Origin: Nannochloropsis salina CCMP1776
Lineage: Eukaryota > Sar > Eustigmatophyceae > Eustigmatales > Monodopsidaceae
Direction of reading: 5' to 3'
DNA length: 64,000 nucleotides
Assembly: GCA_004565275.1 (NCBI GenBank)
Contig: SDOX01000110.1
Span: forward strand, 246 to 64,245
The notes beneath the pieces are model-generated. The model was not told the DNA's origin. It did no database searches and worked only from the letters and a program-made list of their open reading frames with translations. The translations under genes and the position numbers were made by a program. Shown here one piece after another: positions 45,421 to 56,107 of the stretch; position 1 is the stretch's first letter; the number at the start of each line of letters is the position of its first letter.

Positions 45421-46656
45421 CTACCGTGCCCAGACATGTCAAGAAAATGGAAGAAGAGAACGTCAAGGTGACAATAAAAAGTGTGGCATATCTGTTCGGA
45501 AATTTATGGGATGTATCGCCATGGACATGGATATCTGCGGCATACATGCAAGTTTATCGGGGGGAAAGAGGGAGCGCGAGTCGATTAATTCGCACCTGGG
45601 AAGAAAGAAGCTCGTAATCACCCTGGAAGAAGACGCGTGGCCGTGGCATGACTGTGACGTCATTTTGGAAAAGAATGGGCATAAAAAACTACAGTCAGGC
45701 TTTTTGGCTCACGCGCAGGTGTACGAAAAAATCGCACTGCGTAAGGATGCCTTCCAACCGTTTGAGGGGAGAAAATCCCCAGTAGAAGCCAGAAGGAACC
45801 GACAAACCCTCGGAATCGACCAAGAACGCTGATTGATGAAATTAAGAGCATACACAATGACGAATAAATCGAAATGACAGGGCGAACGGTTGAGCAGGTC
45901 AAAAGTAAGAGGATGTGCTATCAAGAGCCTGGCATTTCCTGGTTGATGTCGAAATCCGTCCAACCCCGTACGGTCGTTTTGCTTAAATAGCTTCATATAA
46001 AAAGGCTATCACACCGCCACACACACCCCTTTCTTGTACACAAGGTTTTCATTCATTGTTGTCGTGCATGTTTCCACGGGCGGAGTCAACGCACTTCTTT
46101 TCGGAGAGTTCCAGTCGGATAGTTTACGTTCCGCTATGCCCTCAATGGAGCAACGGCTACACACAGAACTGCACGCCTCAAAAATGGCCAGAAATCCTTC
46201 AATATGTGTCAGTGCATCGCATCTTTGTCCATTTAACAACAAGTGTAGGAGATATTCATGTTTTGTCCGGGCAGAGGGCGCACATTATTTCTTGTGACCG
46301 CGGTAGACATGGCTACTGCTTGCGGAGACGAGCTAAAGCTTCTGTTTGTGGTTAAAAATGTCATGCCTCTTGCTCGATACAAAACGCGTACGATTACCCT
46401 CTTCGCGCGCCTGCCCTGCCCTTGGATGGCCGAGGAGGAGATTACCATGCATTCAAACGTGTGGCCGAGGCTGTCGCAAAGAATTTTCGTGCTTAGGTTC
46501 TGTACATGGCCTACCTTCTGAACGCCCTGTGATATTTGCCAGAGTACCACACCATAGGAGAAGGATCCACACAAACCCCTACACATTCTCCCATGCGACA
46601 ATTCATCCCCTGCACAGCAAGACGGCTTGAAAAGAGGTCTCAAGGGAGAACTAGTG
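45421..46656. other. Region without a firm gene
   Basis: About 1.2 kb lies between divergent gene fragments (THI5-like on -, FolD-like on +). Open frames exist on both strands, but none has family motifs or consistent codon use. It may hold the FolD promoter. Confidence 0.35.
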
Positions 46657-47350
46657 ATGCCTCGGGGGGTGCCCGTCGCGTCTGCCATGACGGCCGCCCA
46701 ACGTGTACTAGGTCGCAGCCTCCTCGCCCGGACCGTAGCCCTTCCCCATGACCGGCGTCTCTCCATACCTGTGCTGCGTAGGAAAGGCAGCATAATGGGA
46801 TACGTCTTCCCAGAGTCGTCGGAAGAAATCTATCCCCCCGGCAATGGACCCAGGATTCTGGATGGACGCATGCTAAGTCGTCGCATCCGCGCAGGCATCA
46901 AAGCTCAAGTAGGGCCCAGACCTCAATTCTCGTCTCATCTTTCCTTGTCCTCCCCACCATGGGCCCTTGTGCCATGCTCAAGAAGTCCTTTTCCCTCTGT
47001 TCCTTTCTTCCGCCCTCGCTAGGTAAAGATTTTCAAGGAAGAACACGGCTATGTACCTCACTTGGCAATCATCACAGTGGGAGAGCGACCGCCAGAAGAA
47101 GCGGAGCGGTAAGAAGAGAGAGGAAGGGAGGGAGGGAGGAAGGGGCTATTGGGGTCAGGGTAGGGTCGGAGCGGTGAGGGGGAGGGCGGGAGGGAGGGAG
47201 GGCAGGAGGGATGGCGGGCGAGAGGGGGGTGATGTTCAGGGAGGAAAGCGGGCGGGTACCGATGATATTCTTCTCTGCTGCAGTCGTGCTCTCTTTGCTT
47301 CGGGCCCGGGAGAGGTTTCTTGGTTCGACAAGGTCAAGGGCGCGCAGGAG
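46657..47350 (+). CDS. FolD-like methylene-THF dehydrogenase/cyclohydrolase, N-terminal fragment
   Basis: FolD interconverts one-carbon units on tetrahydrofolate. Three exons, 46657-46908, 47023-47108 and 47284-47350, join in phase to 135 codons. The first 30 residues ([20 protein letters not shown] and on) are Arg-rich without acids, like a mitochondrial pre-sequence. Then come [18 protein letters not shown] and [20 protein letters not shown], matching the FolD start, and [12 protein letters not shown], matching the YVxxKxK region. The catalytic Lys position is kept, but the family Tyr is not seen, so either this stretch is mis-spliced or the enzyme is altered. The frame stops at a donor that opens into GGGA repeats. 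No downstream FolD exon follows; chorismate synthase begins on the other strand 130 bases later. Confidence 0.6.
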
Positions 47351-47480
47351 GTGAGGGAGGGAGGGAGGGAGGGAGGGAAGGAGGGCGATGCGCGTTTTTT
47401 GGAGAAGTCAAGGTCCTACTCGTCTCGAGTAGAAGGAGAGCCCTGCCCCGCCCTCCCTCCCTCCCTCCCTCCCTCCCTAC
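47351..47480. other. Junction between two truncated convergent genes
   Basis: The interval opens with (GGGA)n of the FolD intron and closes with (CCCT)n, which is the GGGA start of the AroC intron on the other strand. About 60 bases of unrelated sequence lie between. The two inward-pointing introns thus meet with neither gene continued. Confidence 0.7.
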
Positions 47481-48202
47481 GTTCGATCGATGGTCCTGGT
47501 TCCGCACAAGCATGCCGATGGGGGTTCCCAGGGTGAGGCCGTCGGGGGAAACGCCGGAGAGGATCTCCACGCTGTCCGCCTCGTTCCGCGGGGTGGTGAG
47601 GCGGGACTGCCCTGGCCTGTGGGGGAGGGAGGGAGGAACGACGGGGCGTAAGGAGGCACGCAGCCATGACAGTGGAGGGAGGGAGGGAGGGAGGGAGGGA
47701 AATACCTCCGCCGGTCTAGTTCCTTCTGGATTTCCTCCCGGGTGATGTGCAGACGAGGTGGACATCCGTCGACAATGACACCCACGCCTCCTCCATGCGA
47801 CTCTCCAAAAGTAGAAATTCGAAACAGCTGGGTGGGTATTGTATGCATGAGGCAGGGAAGGAAAGAGAGGAGGTATGAGGGATGGAGGGTTGAGTACGTG
47901 ATGGGCCCTTACAGACGTGGCAGACCCACTGCCAGGACCCTCCCTCCAACCATCCATCCTTACCCTGCCAAAAGAGTTCCCCATCCCCATTACTACGCTA
48001 TTTGACCTTTTCCTAGCCCCCTTTTGCTCCTGCATGTAAATCACATAGAAGTCGTCAGCGTTAAGGGAAGCCACCGTGCGGGGTCGAAAGGGGCACCTTC
48101 CTACTTTACCATGCCAAAGGAAGAAAGCGACGTGAAGGAAAATGCCTGGTTCCCGTCCATGACACACATGAAGAGGAGAAAGAGGGAAAGTGCTGTCGAC
48201 AT
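47481..48202 (-). CDS. aroC: Chorismate synthase, plastid-targeted, N-terminal fragment
   Basis: Chorismate synthase converts EPSP to chorismate, the last shikimate step, in the plastid. Minus-strand exons 48202-48110, 48029-47964, 47827-47706 and 47616-47481 join in phase to 139 codons. Exon 1 is a signal peptide ending NQA followed by FSF, the heterokont plastid cleavage motif. Then come [23 protein letters not shown] (FMN-binding start), [30 protein letters not shown] and [17 protein letters not shown], all in family order. About 360 residues are expected; the remaining two thirds are absent. The frame ends at a donor (GTAGGG) running into GGGA repeats. Identity is secure; the gene is incomplete here. 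Confidence 0.88.
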
Positions 48203-48479
48203 CGCGGCAGAAAGGCCTCGTCTGTGTAGAAATAACGTGGCGTCAGTGATCGTGAGTGGCTTTTAGCTCGACGTTTAACTGAAGATAAGACCTTTCCTCC
48301 ACCTCAGTAAAATTACTAACGAGAACTTTTCTCCACTTCTGTGAGAAAATCATTCTTTTCAAGTCGTCTTTCAAAATACCTCCGCTGCTAATTTTCCCCC
48401 CCCCAATCTCTTCCATTCCATTCCTCGGTCTTCCTGTTGTCCTGGTCTAAAGACTTACACAGTCGTCGTTCTTCCCTCC

Positions 48480-48644
48480 ATGATCTACCGAGTGGCCACG
48501 GCCCTGACGTCCCAGCTCTTCCTGCTTCTTGACGTGAAGATGCAAGACAATTTCGGTGATTCACGGTGCGTTTTGATGCGGAAAGGGAACATCGGTTCGT
48601 TGCGGTGGTGGAATGGATGGATGCTTGAGTTGCCGTTCGAGTTG
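48480..48644 (+). CDS. Orphan first exon of an unrecognised gene
   Basis: A 55-codon frame starts with ATG, uses G/C-ending codons unlike its AT-rich surroundings, and ends at a strong donor (GTGAGT at 48645). It reads MIYRVATALTSQLFLLLDV near the start and GSLRWWNGWMLELPFEL at the end. An acceptor-like site (TTACACAG) lies at 48455-48462, so the exon may begin earlier. No following exon is convincing and no family is recognised. Confidence 0.35.
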
Positions 48645-50094
48645 GTGAGTCCTTTTCCATCATATTCGCGCCATTTTTCCTTCCTTTCTTGGTCATCTTT
48701 CTTCGGCCGTCAGCTGGCATCATCGAGATATGAGGAAATCCTTTTTCATCATATTCGCGCAATTTTTTCCTTTGGAAGCCTTAAACTTCCAGCCTTGCCA
48801 GCCCACAAACACATAACCCACCAGATGGACAAGTTTAATAGCTCGTTGGATTATTTCAGAGCTTCTGAAACATTGATAACTTGTTGTCTCAGAAAAATCT
48901 TTCTAGTGTGTACTTTTGAAGCGAGAAGAAAATGTCGGAGGGTCTTCAAGCAGAAGCGCTCTGAACCACAATGGAAGGTAAATATTTGCGAATATATGTC
49001 CCACTCGTGTAAAGTGAAAAATGCCCTTTTCATGAAATTTTGGTGGAATTCACATTTGAAAGGTGATATATTTGTAATGCATTCATTGGATGCTTTTCGT
49101 GGACATGTATTTGATGAGGTGATAATCAAAGTTGAGGGACCGTTGCGCGTGTCCTCAACTTGTCCCCCCTGCGCACGGCGGTCCTGAAGCTTCTTTGACC
49201 CCACGTGGAGGGAGAAAATGAATGGGCACGAATGGCTAAGTGGGCACCACGTGGACTTGCGTAGTGTTTGCATGAGAAAAAGATGGGGGCTGTTCAACAA
49301 ACAGGCGTCGTGGCCCTCTTTTATGAGGGAAGGAGCGAAGAGGAACAGGACACGTACTCATGAGTTGCCCTTATGTGGCACATGAAGCGGATTTCGGAGA
49401 GCAGCAGTTCTTTGGCTCTGTAACATACACACATGCATGGCCTTTTTCTGATGTAGAAATTGTGCGTCGCCGTAAGTCATTACGAGTCACATTCGCACGT
49501 GTGGCTCCTTTGTTTCATGTCGTCCACTGTGTGTTTTGTACTCATGTCTGGCAGAGGCTGAGAGATTACTTAGTACGTTGTTCTGTCACACGCATTCCCT
49601 TGGTGCCTGGAGAACGAGATGAAGGCTTCCATGTTAGAAAATCAGCAAGGGGGAAAGGTAGTAAATTGCTTCAGTGGTTGGGACAGCACTGTTTACCACG
49701 AGTTAAGCGATGAACTTCATCATCATCAAAGCGCATGCGAAATGGAATGGGAAGGAGGATGAAAACAGGACAACGAACGTACTTAAAACATGTGCCCGAA
49801 ACCTAAATCCAACATCTTAACATCATGCAAGACAGGAGAGCGACGGACTCGGAGCTACCATCTTTGTAGATACCCAAGGTATCGTGTCGCTGCTGCGCAC
49901 GCAGGAAGTATCTCTGTCGAGTACAGGTAGTATCACTTCTTCAATAAACTCCGGCCAGACCGGCAGCCACGGGAAGGCTCCACATCACTCTGGCCGCCAC
50001 AACGATTTTGGGCTCAAAGCGATCTGTGGTGCTTCCGTCGTCATCTTGCGTATAAGCCACCTGATTGTCCCTGTGCGCGTTACCCAGTGCAAGC
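48645..50094. other. Gene-poor region upstream of the kinase gene
   Basis: About 1.45 kb of AT-richer sequence has no supported exon. A pair of imperfect 35-base direct repeats (about 48652 and 48742) sits at the left end. Confidence 0.4.
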
Positions 50095-53000
50095 ATGTAT
50101 CTGTTCAAGAGTAAGAAAAAGTAAGTTCCTCGGATCGCATACCGAGAATGCAGGGTGAAAAGGAAGGGAGAGAAAACAAGGAGAGAAACAAGGAGGAGAG
50201 ATGAGTTAGAGGGGGAAAGACAGAGAGATATTGCGAATCCAGGAAACCTGACAGTCTGTCACAGAGTCCTGTTCTAGTAAATTCACAGATATTGGTTTTC
50301 TACATTATTCCAGGCCTGCGGGCAAGGGCGGATCTCCTTATGGTTATAAGGAGAAGATAAACGACCATGAGAGGCCGTACAACCTTCACTACCGCAAACA
50401 AGAGCAGCCCCAACCAGGATTCCGGTATCAAGTGAACCCGCAGCACGGGCACGTTCTGGGACTCCCCCCTCTCGAGCACGTCCACCCCATCTCCCCCGAA
50501 AATGACTCGTGGCAACGCCACGGTGGCCAGGGCTTTTACACTGCGAACGACCCTTGCCTGAGAGACCAGGGTTATTACCACCACGCCCCGCCATACCAGC
50601 CGCAGGGAAACGGAGGGGACCGCCACACCCTGGATAAAAGGCATGGTTGGCCCGCCTGCCAAGGTGCCAAGATGCAAAGCATCATTGGGGACGAACAGGA
50701 CGCCCACACTGCTGCCACCTTTGTGTTTGACGAAGACGAGTACAGTAGCTACGACTCCTATTCCAATCCTATCCCGACTGGGCGGCTGCGGCAGTACCCG
50801 CCACCGCAGCACCGACGACAACAGCCACAGGGGGGAGGACACCGGTACAATTTCTTCCTTTCCCCCTTACGTGGCAGCAAAAGGCAGCAATCCGCCGCAG
50901 CGGCCGCAGCGCCCACACAAGGTGACCTGCCGACGTACCAATTCCCGCCTCAATCCCAGCCACAGTGCCACAATGAGAACGGACGCGGAGGAGGGTACGT
51001 GCACCGGATCCACCCCTTTCCAACCGAGAAGGGGTTGCAGACGCAGGACCCGCGCAGCCCAGAGCGACACGAGCAACGAGGGACGGGGCGGCAGCTGGAG
51101 CCTCTGGGGGAGCCTAATTTGTCGTTGCATCAAGACGACGGGGGGGCGGACGACCTGTCCTCTTCCCTTCCCCGGACACCACGCGGCTCGGATTCTCTGC
51201 CTTTGCCACCCCTCGCCGGTGGGCGCCCGCGTCAGGTGATGGGGCAGTACGAGATCTTGGAAACTTTGGGGAAAGGCATGAGCGGGAAGGTGAAGAAGGC
51301 TCGGCATATCCTGACAGGGCAGGAAGTGGCGTTGAAGATCATCGACAAATCAAAGGTGCGTGGGGAGGAGGGAGGGTTGAAAAGTCCAGGGGAGATCGGT
51401 CGGGAGGAGATGGGACTACTCCATCCCACGGCTAGCCCCACCTTAAGTTCTCCCTGTCTCCGGGCACCCGAAGAGGATGGGGGTTGGTCGGTTGGCTTTT
51501 ACGGTCTTGGTGCCTGCCACTCATTTTTTCTATCTAATGGAATTTGTTGCGCTGTTGTTTTTGGACGGTCATGCCCATGAGCAGCCCTTCCCCATGGGAC
51601 CATCTCGTTTCTAACATGGGGGTTCCTTACATCTTCCTTTCCCTTCTTTTTTGGAAATATGTCAGGCTGTCAAACGCACGCTCCTTCAGCTTCGCACCGA
51701 AATCACGGCCTTGAAGACCGTGCGCCATCCCAACGTTTTGGAGCTTTTGCACGTAGAGCTTGACGCAATTTACGTGAAGAAAAATGGGACCAAGGTAGAG
51801 GGGGAGAAGGGGAGGAGGGGGGGAAGGGTTTGAGGAAGCAGGGGAAGGACGAAAACAAGCAGTTAAGAGGGGAGCGATGCCATGATGGGTATCATCAAAA
51901 TAGTACAGTCTCTTATCTCTGTCGACTTTTTTCCCTTGATCAAGCACCCTGACCCGCTCCTTTTCACTCTCTCAACCCCAGGTACCCTCGATTGCCCTGG
52001 CCTTACAGCTTGCCGCGGGTGGCGAGTTGTTCGATTTTATGATGTATACGGGTTATTTTCGGGAAGTTGTAGCCCGCACGCTCTTTCGGCAGCTGGTTGG
52101 GGCCATGCAGGTAGGAAGACGGGGAGGGAGAGAGAAAGGGAGGGAGGGAGGGAGGGAGGGAGGGAGGAAAATGGTGAGGCGGAGATCTTAGAGGCACGGT
52201 CTCTTCTTCGTCATTCTGACCCTTTCCTCCTCTATTTTTCTTGGTACGTCAGTACTGCCACGATCGGAACATCTACCATCGAGACATCAAGCCAGAAAAT
52301 TTGCTTTTAGACTCCAATTTCCAACTTAAGGTGCGTGAGACAGGCAGGCCCTGGGGGGAGAGGGGCATGAGTTGATGAGACCATACGACGTGGTACAGGG
52401 GGATGGGCAATTTAAATCGATCAATGTTCATGCATCATCGATATTCTCTCTCTTGTCACCACGCATACTCACGCGCCCTCCCCGTCGCCCGCCCGCCCTC
52501 CCTTTTGCGTACGCTTTCTTTCCCTCCCTCGCGGCAGATCGCCGACTTTGGCTTGGCCGCCATCCGTTCCGATCCGTTGGACGTGTTGCGGACCGAGTGT
52601 GGGACTCGCTCGTACATGGCTCCGGAGATTTTACAGCACGAGGGTTACGAAGGGGAAAAAGTGGACGTCTGGTCGATGGGGGTGGTGCTCTTTATCCTCT
52701 TGGCGGGGAACCCTCCCTTTCAAATGGCGCGACGGGGGGACTGGTGGTTCAACGCCTTGTTGGAGAACGATTGGGAACGGTTTTGGAAGGCCCATTTGAA
52801 ATACGCCCCCCATTTCCCTCCGGCCGCCCAGACCTTTCTGTCCTCCCTCTTTCAACCCATTCCTTCCCGCCGGCCTAACACGGAGCAAGTGCTGCATTCC
52901 GAGTGGCTCGCCGGTCCCTGCCTGACGCCGGACCAGCTTCACGCGGAAATGGCGGCCCGACAAGCAAACGTGGCGCGGGAGAAGGCAAAAGAACGGGAGA

Positions 53001-53881
53001 AGGTGAAAGCCGAGAAACTGCGCAAGGCACAGGAAGCTCAAGCCGCCGCCGCGGCAGTGGCCCGGGCCCGTGGGACGTCCACAGCCGACGGACCTGGGAT
53101 GTCAGGGCTTGCGCCGCACAACGCGGTGGCGACGGCCGTTTCGGACGTGACGTGTGGGAGCGACGTGATGTTCCAGGACCACATGACGCGCCGGCGGTCC
53201 GTGAGTGGAGGGGAGGGCGAGGTGGAGGTGGTGGGGCTGGCGGAGGGCGGGGAAGAGGGTATGAAAGGTGGTGGTGGTGGACGCAATCGGAAACAAGCCC
53301 CGCTTTTGCCGTCTGAGAAAGGACTGAAGGCCTACACGTACTTTTATTCCCACGCATCCGACTCGGAGGAGCTTTTGGACCGGCTGCATTTCGTCTTGAT
53401 GATGCGCATGTCGGCGACGATTAAACCACGGGAGCATACCCAGCAAGAGGAGGCGGAGAATGCCGGCTTCCACCTGCGGTGCCTGGTCCCCCTGACGGCC
53501 GCAAAAGTGCGGATGGACGTACGGCTGTGGCGGGTGGAGGACGAGGGGGAGGGAGGGGAGGAGGGAGGGAAGGTGGTGTTGCACGTGGTAGAGGCGGTGC
53601 GGAAGGAGGGGGACCCGGTCCTCTTCCATCGCTTGTACAACAACTTGAAGAGAAAGGTGGTGGAAGAAGAAAGAGTGACGGCGGGGAAAATGGGAATGCT
53701 GGAATCGGAGCTTGCGTTGCCTTGGCTCTTGCCCGCCACACCCTCCAGAGAGGCGCGAACGGAGGCAACCGAAGCAGGGGTGGAGGGAGGGAGGGAGAGC
53801 GGGAAGGAGGGGGAGGATGAGTATCCGCCTCCGGAGCCTTTGTACGAGGAAAGAATGAGTGATCTGGTGGAAATGCTGTAA
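50095..53881 (+). CDS. CAMK/AMPK-like Ser/Thr protein kinase with KA1-like tail
   Basis: Exons 50095-50120 (nine-codon start, MYLFKSKK), 50314-51355, 51666-51794, 51982-52110, 52253-52330 and 52538-53881 join in phase to 915 residues. Residues 1-317 are Gln/His/Pro-rich and probably disordered. The kinase domain (about 320-590) has loop [11 protein letters not shown]-binding Lys 350 in VALKII, catalytic HRDIKPEN (about 451), DFG (about 471), T-loop [14 protein letters not shown] with candidate activating Thr about 487, and [10 protein letters not shown]. An Ala/Glu/Lys-rich segment follows. The final part (about 731-860) reads [28 protein letters not shown] and [15 protein letters not shown], like the KA1-type regulatory domains of AMPK-related and CIPK kinases. 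Substrates are unknown. All catalytic residues are present. Confidence 0.88.
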
Positions 53882-56107
53882 AGGGATCGTGGCGGAGAGG
53901 GAAACAGGGGAGAAAGAGACATTTTTAGCAGGGAAATTTTACGCGCGAAGAGCCGACGAAAGATGGCGAAACGGGGAAAAGGGATCAAATAGTGGAGGCA
54001 GGGAGGAATCAGTAAGAGGGTAGTGTAAGGAGAGGGTCGGAAGTGTACGAGGTATACGTGTGAATGAAAGACCATGGAAACATATGGCAATATTCCTCAT
54101 TCGAAGAGAGGAGGAAGGTCGACGGCGTCAGAAAACATAAAAGAGCGGTAGGGGTAGATTAAAGCGGGAAGAAGGAGGAAGTTTCAGCGTATAGAAATGT
54201 GGCTGTATACGAGCAACAGGTATGACGGGTGCGAGCGCACCTTGACCAGATCCCATTTTTATGCTATGCCTCAAACAAAGGTCACGGCGTGACGAACAGC
54301 TACGATTGGAACACACACAACGGTTACGACTGACTGCAACATACGGAAAGGTTGCAGTAAAACGTCAGACATCAGGTATTCACGTGCGTGCGGCTCAAAA
54401 CCGATGACATTTCAGGGCAGGAATAAGCACGACGGAGGGGGAAAATACAGAAGTTGTAACTGGGAAAGGCGTGTCATACGCGTAGAAGAGAGGCGCCCAA
54501 ATCTTTTTTGAGGAAGAAGAAGCCCGTGTACGTCGTACACAGAAAAGAGCGCATTAGACTCCGTTGAAAGTGGCAAGGGAGAGAGAAACTCTCTGTAAGA
54601 GCAGCGAAGGATGCATGCAGGATGTGAAGAAGCAGGTGCAAGAGCAGTCAGACGGGTGGCATGCTAAAAGACAATACAGCACAGCCCTCGGAGTCTAGGG
54701 CGTTCAAAGGGTCGCGTACAGCTTTTGAAGCTATCAGCTTTGAGTGTAGATAGCATTTAAGAATTTGAGCAAAGGGGAATGAAGGGAGTTGAATATACTA
54801 ATGGCTTTTACTTTCAGTAAGCCCCCAAAAAAAAACGTACGCATGATGAATAACAAAAGAGGCACCGGGACATCCTGCGAGTATGAGGCACGCGGGTGGC
54901 TGCGTTGTTGAAGGAATTACAAAGACACGAAACGGAATGTTAAAAGACAGCTTACGCCCTCGACGCGGAATGTGACAAAATATGTTGTCTTGATTTTTCC
55001 CATTGGCATTTATCATGCTTTGGTGTGGACAAGATCGATAATCTTCACATCTTCCCTTGTGAAATGTTCCCGTCATTCGGTCTCTCCATGGTTTTCCAAC
55101 GGAAACAAAATCAATTAAAACCTGTTCATTGACACAAAGCGCCAAATTTAGGCAGATAATATGATTGCAGGCTTATTGCATGTTACACCATAACTGATTT
55201 CGCCCCAAGTGGTGATTACGATATCAGATCAATTATCTTGCACCTCGCAATACGGGTTCACATTTAAATTCTCACAGTCTGTGCAATCTTGTCAAGAAAC
55301 TTGATTGTGAAGTTATCTATCTGCAGTCTATTCGTTCTCACAGGCGAGATCGGGAAAGTTTTTGGTCGATACTGTACTGTAGAGGTCTATGCGAAAAAGC
55401 GTGTTACAATTCATAGGCACAAGGCGCTCAGAGCCATAAATGATTTGTCATTGTCATGTTTAAAATGGGTGGCTAGGAATATTTTGAACAGTGAAATAAG
55501 AATTCTACGAAACCAACAAATAATGCCATGTTAAATATGACTTGTACGAAGCCATCACTGTGTTGTATTGATATTTATGTGGGTCGTATGTATCAAAGAG
55601 ACTTAACCTCCTCGATGTTTGCCAATTCAAAGCTATTCCACCGAGATTTAGAGCGTGTCATTTTTTCCATCATGGCAGTGCATGAAAACATGGAAAGGCC
55701 ACTCATTGAATTATGCAGAAGCTGTTCAGGATGGATGGTACAGTCTCAGATGCACACACCATTGATGAATAACCACCAGTGGGACGTTATGTGTATGGGA
55801 GCGAATCAGGGCGATCACGTTATCCTCAAGTGTACTGCCTAAGGACAACACATGCATAATTGCTTTTCCAGGCAAGCAAACACCCGTACGATCTCGCGGG
55901 GCTCACACATGGTATGTGTGATGCAATTTGAAGCCTTACGCGTCACACGTCTCAACTTATGTCGTTTTTGAAGGCCTTTTTGCAAAACTTTCATAACCTC
56001 CCTTTGACCTCCTCCCTTTATTTCACAAGCCTCAGGTCGGGGAAGTATGTATAATTGCTACACGCCTCGCGTCGCCACAAAGACACAAGTTAGCACGCTA
56101 CAAACCA
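53882..56107. other. Gene-poor AT-richer region
   Basis: About 2.2 kb has no GGGA/CCCT tract and no exon with the local codon style. Short open frames around 55289-55842 are AT-biased and lack splice context. The right end should contain the MTR3 promoter. Confidence 0.5.

Noticed and set aside
55289-55842. Two small plus-strand open frames as genes
   Set aside because: They are AT-biased, lack the local G/C-ending codon pattern, and have no splice context or recognisable motif.
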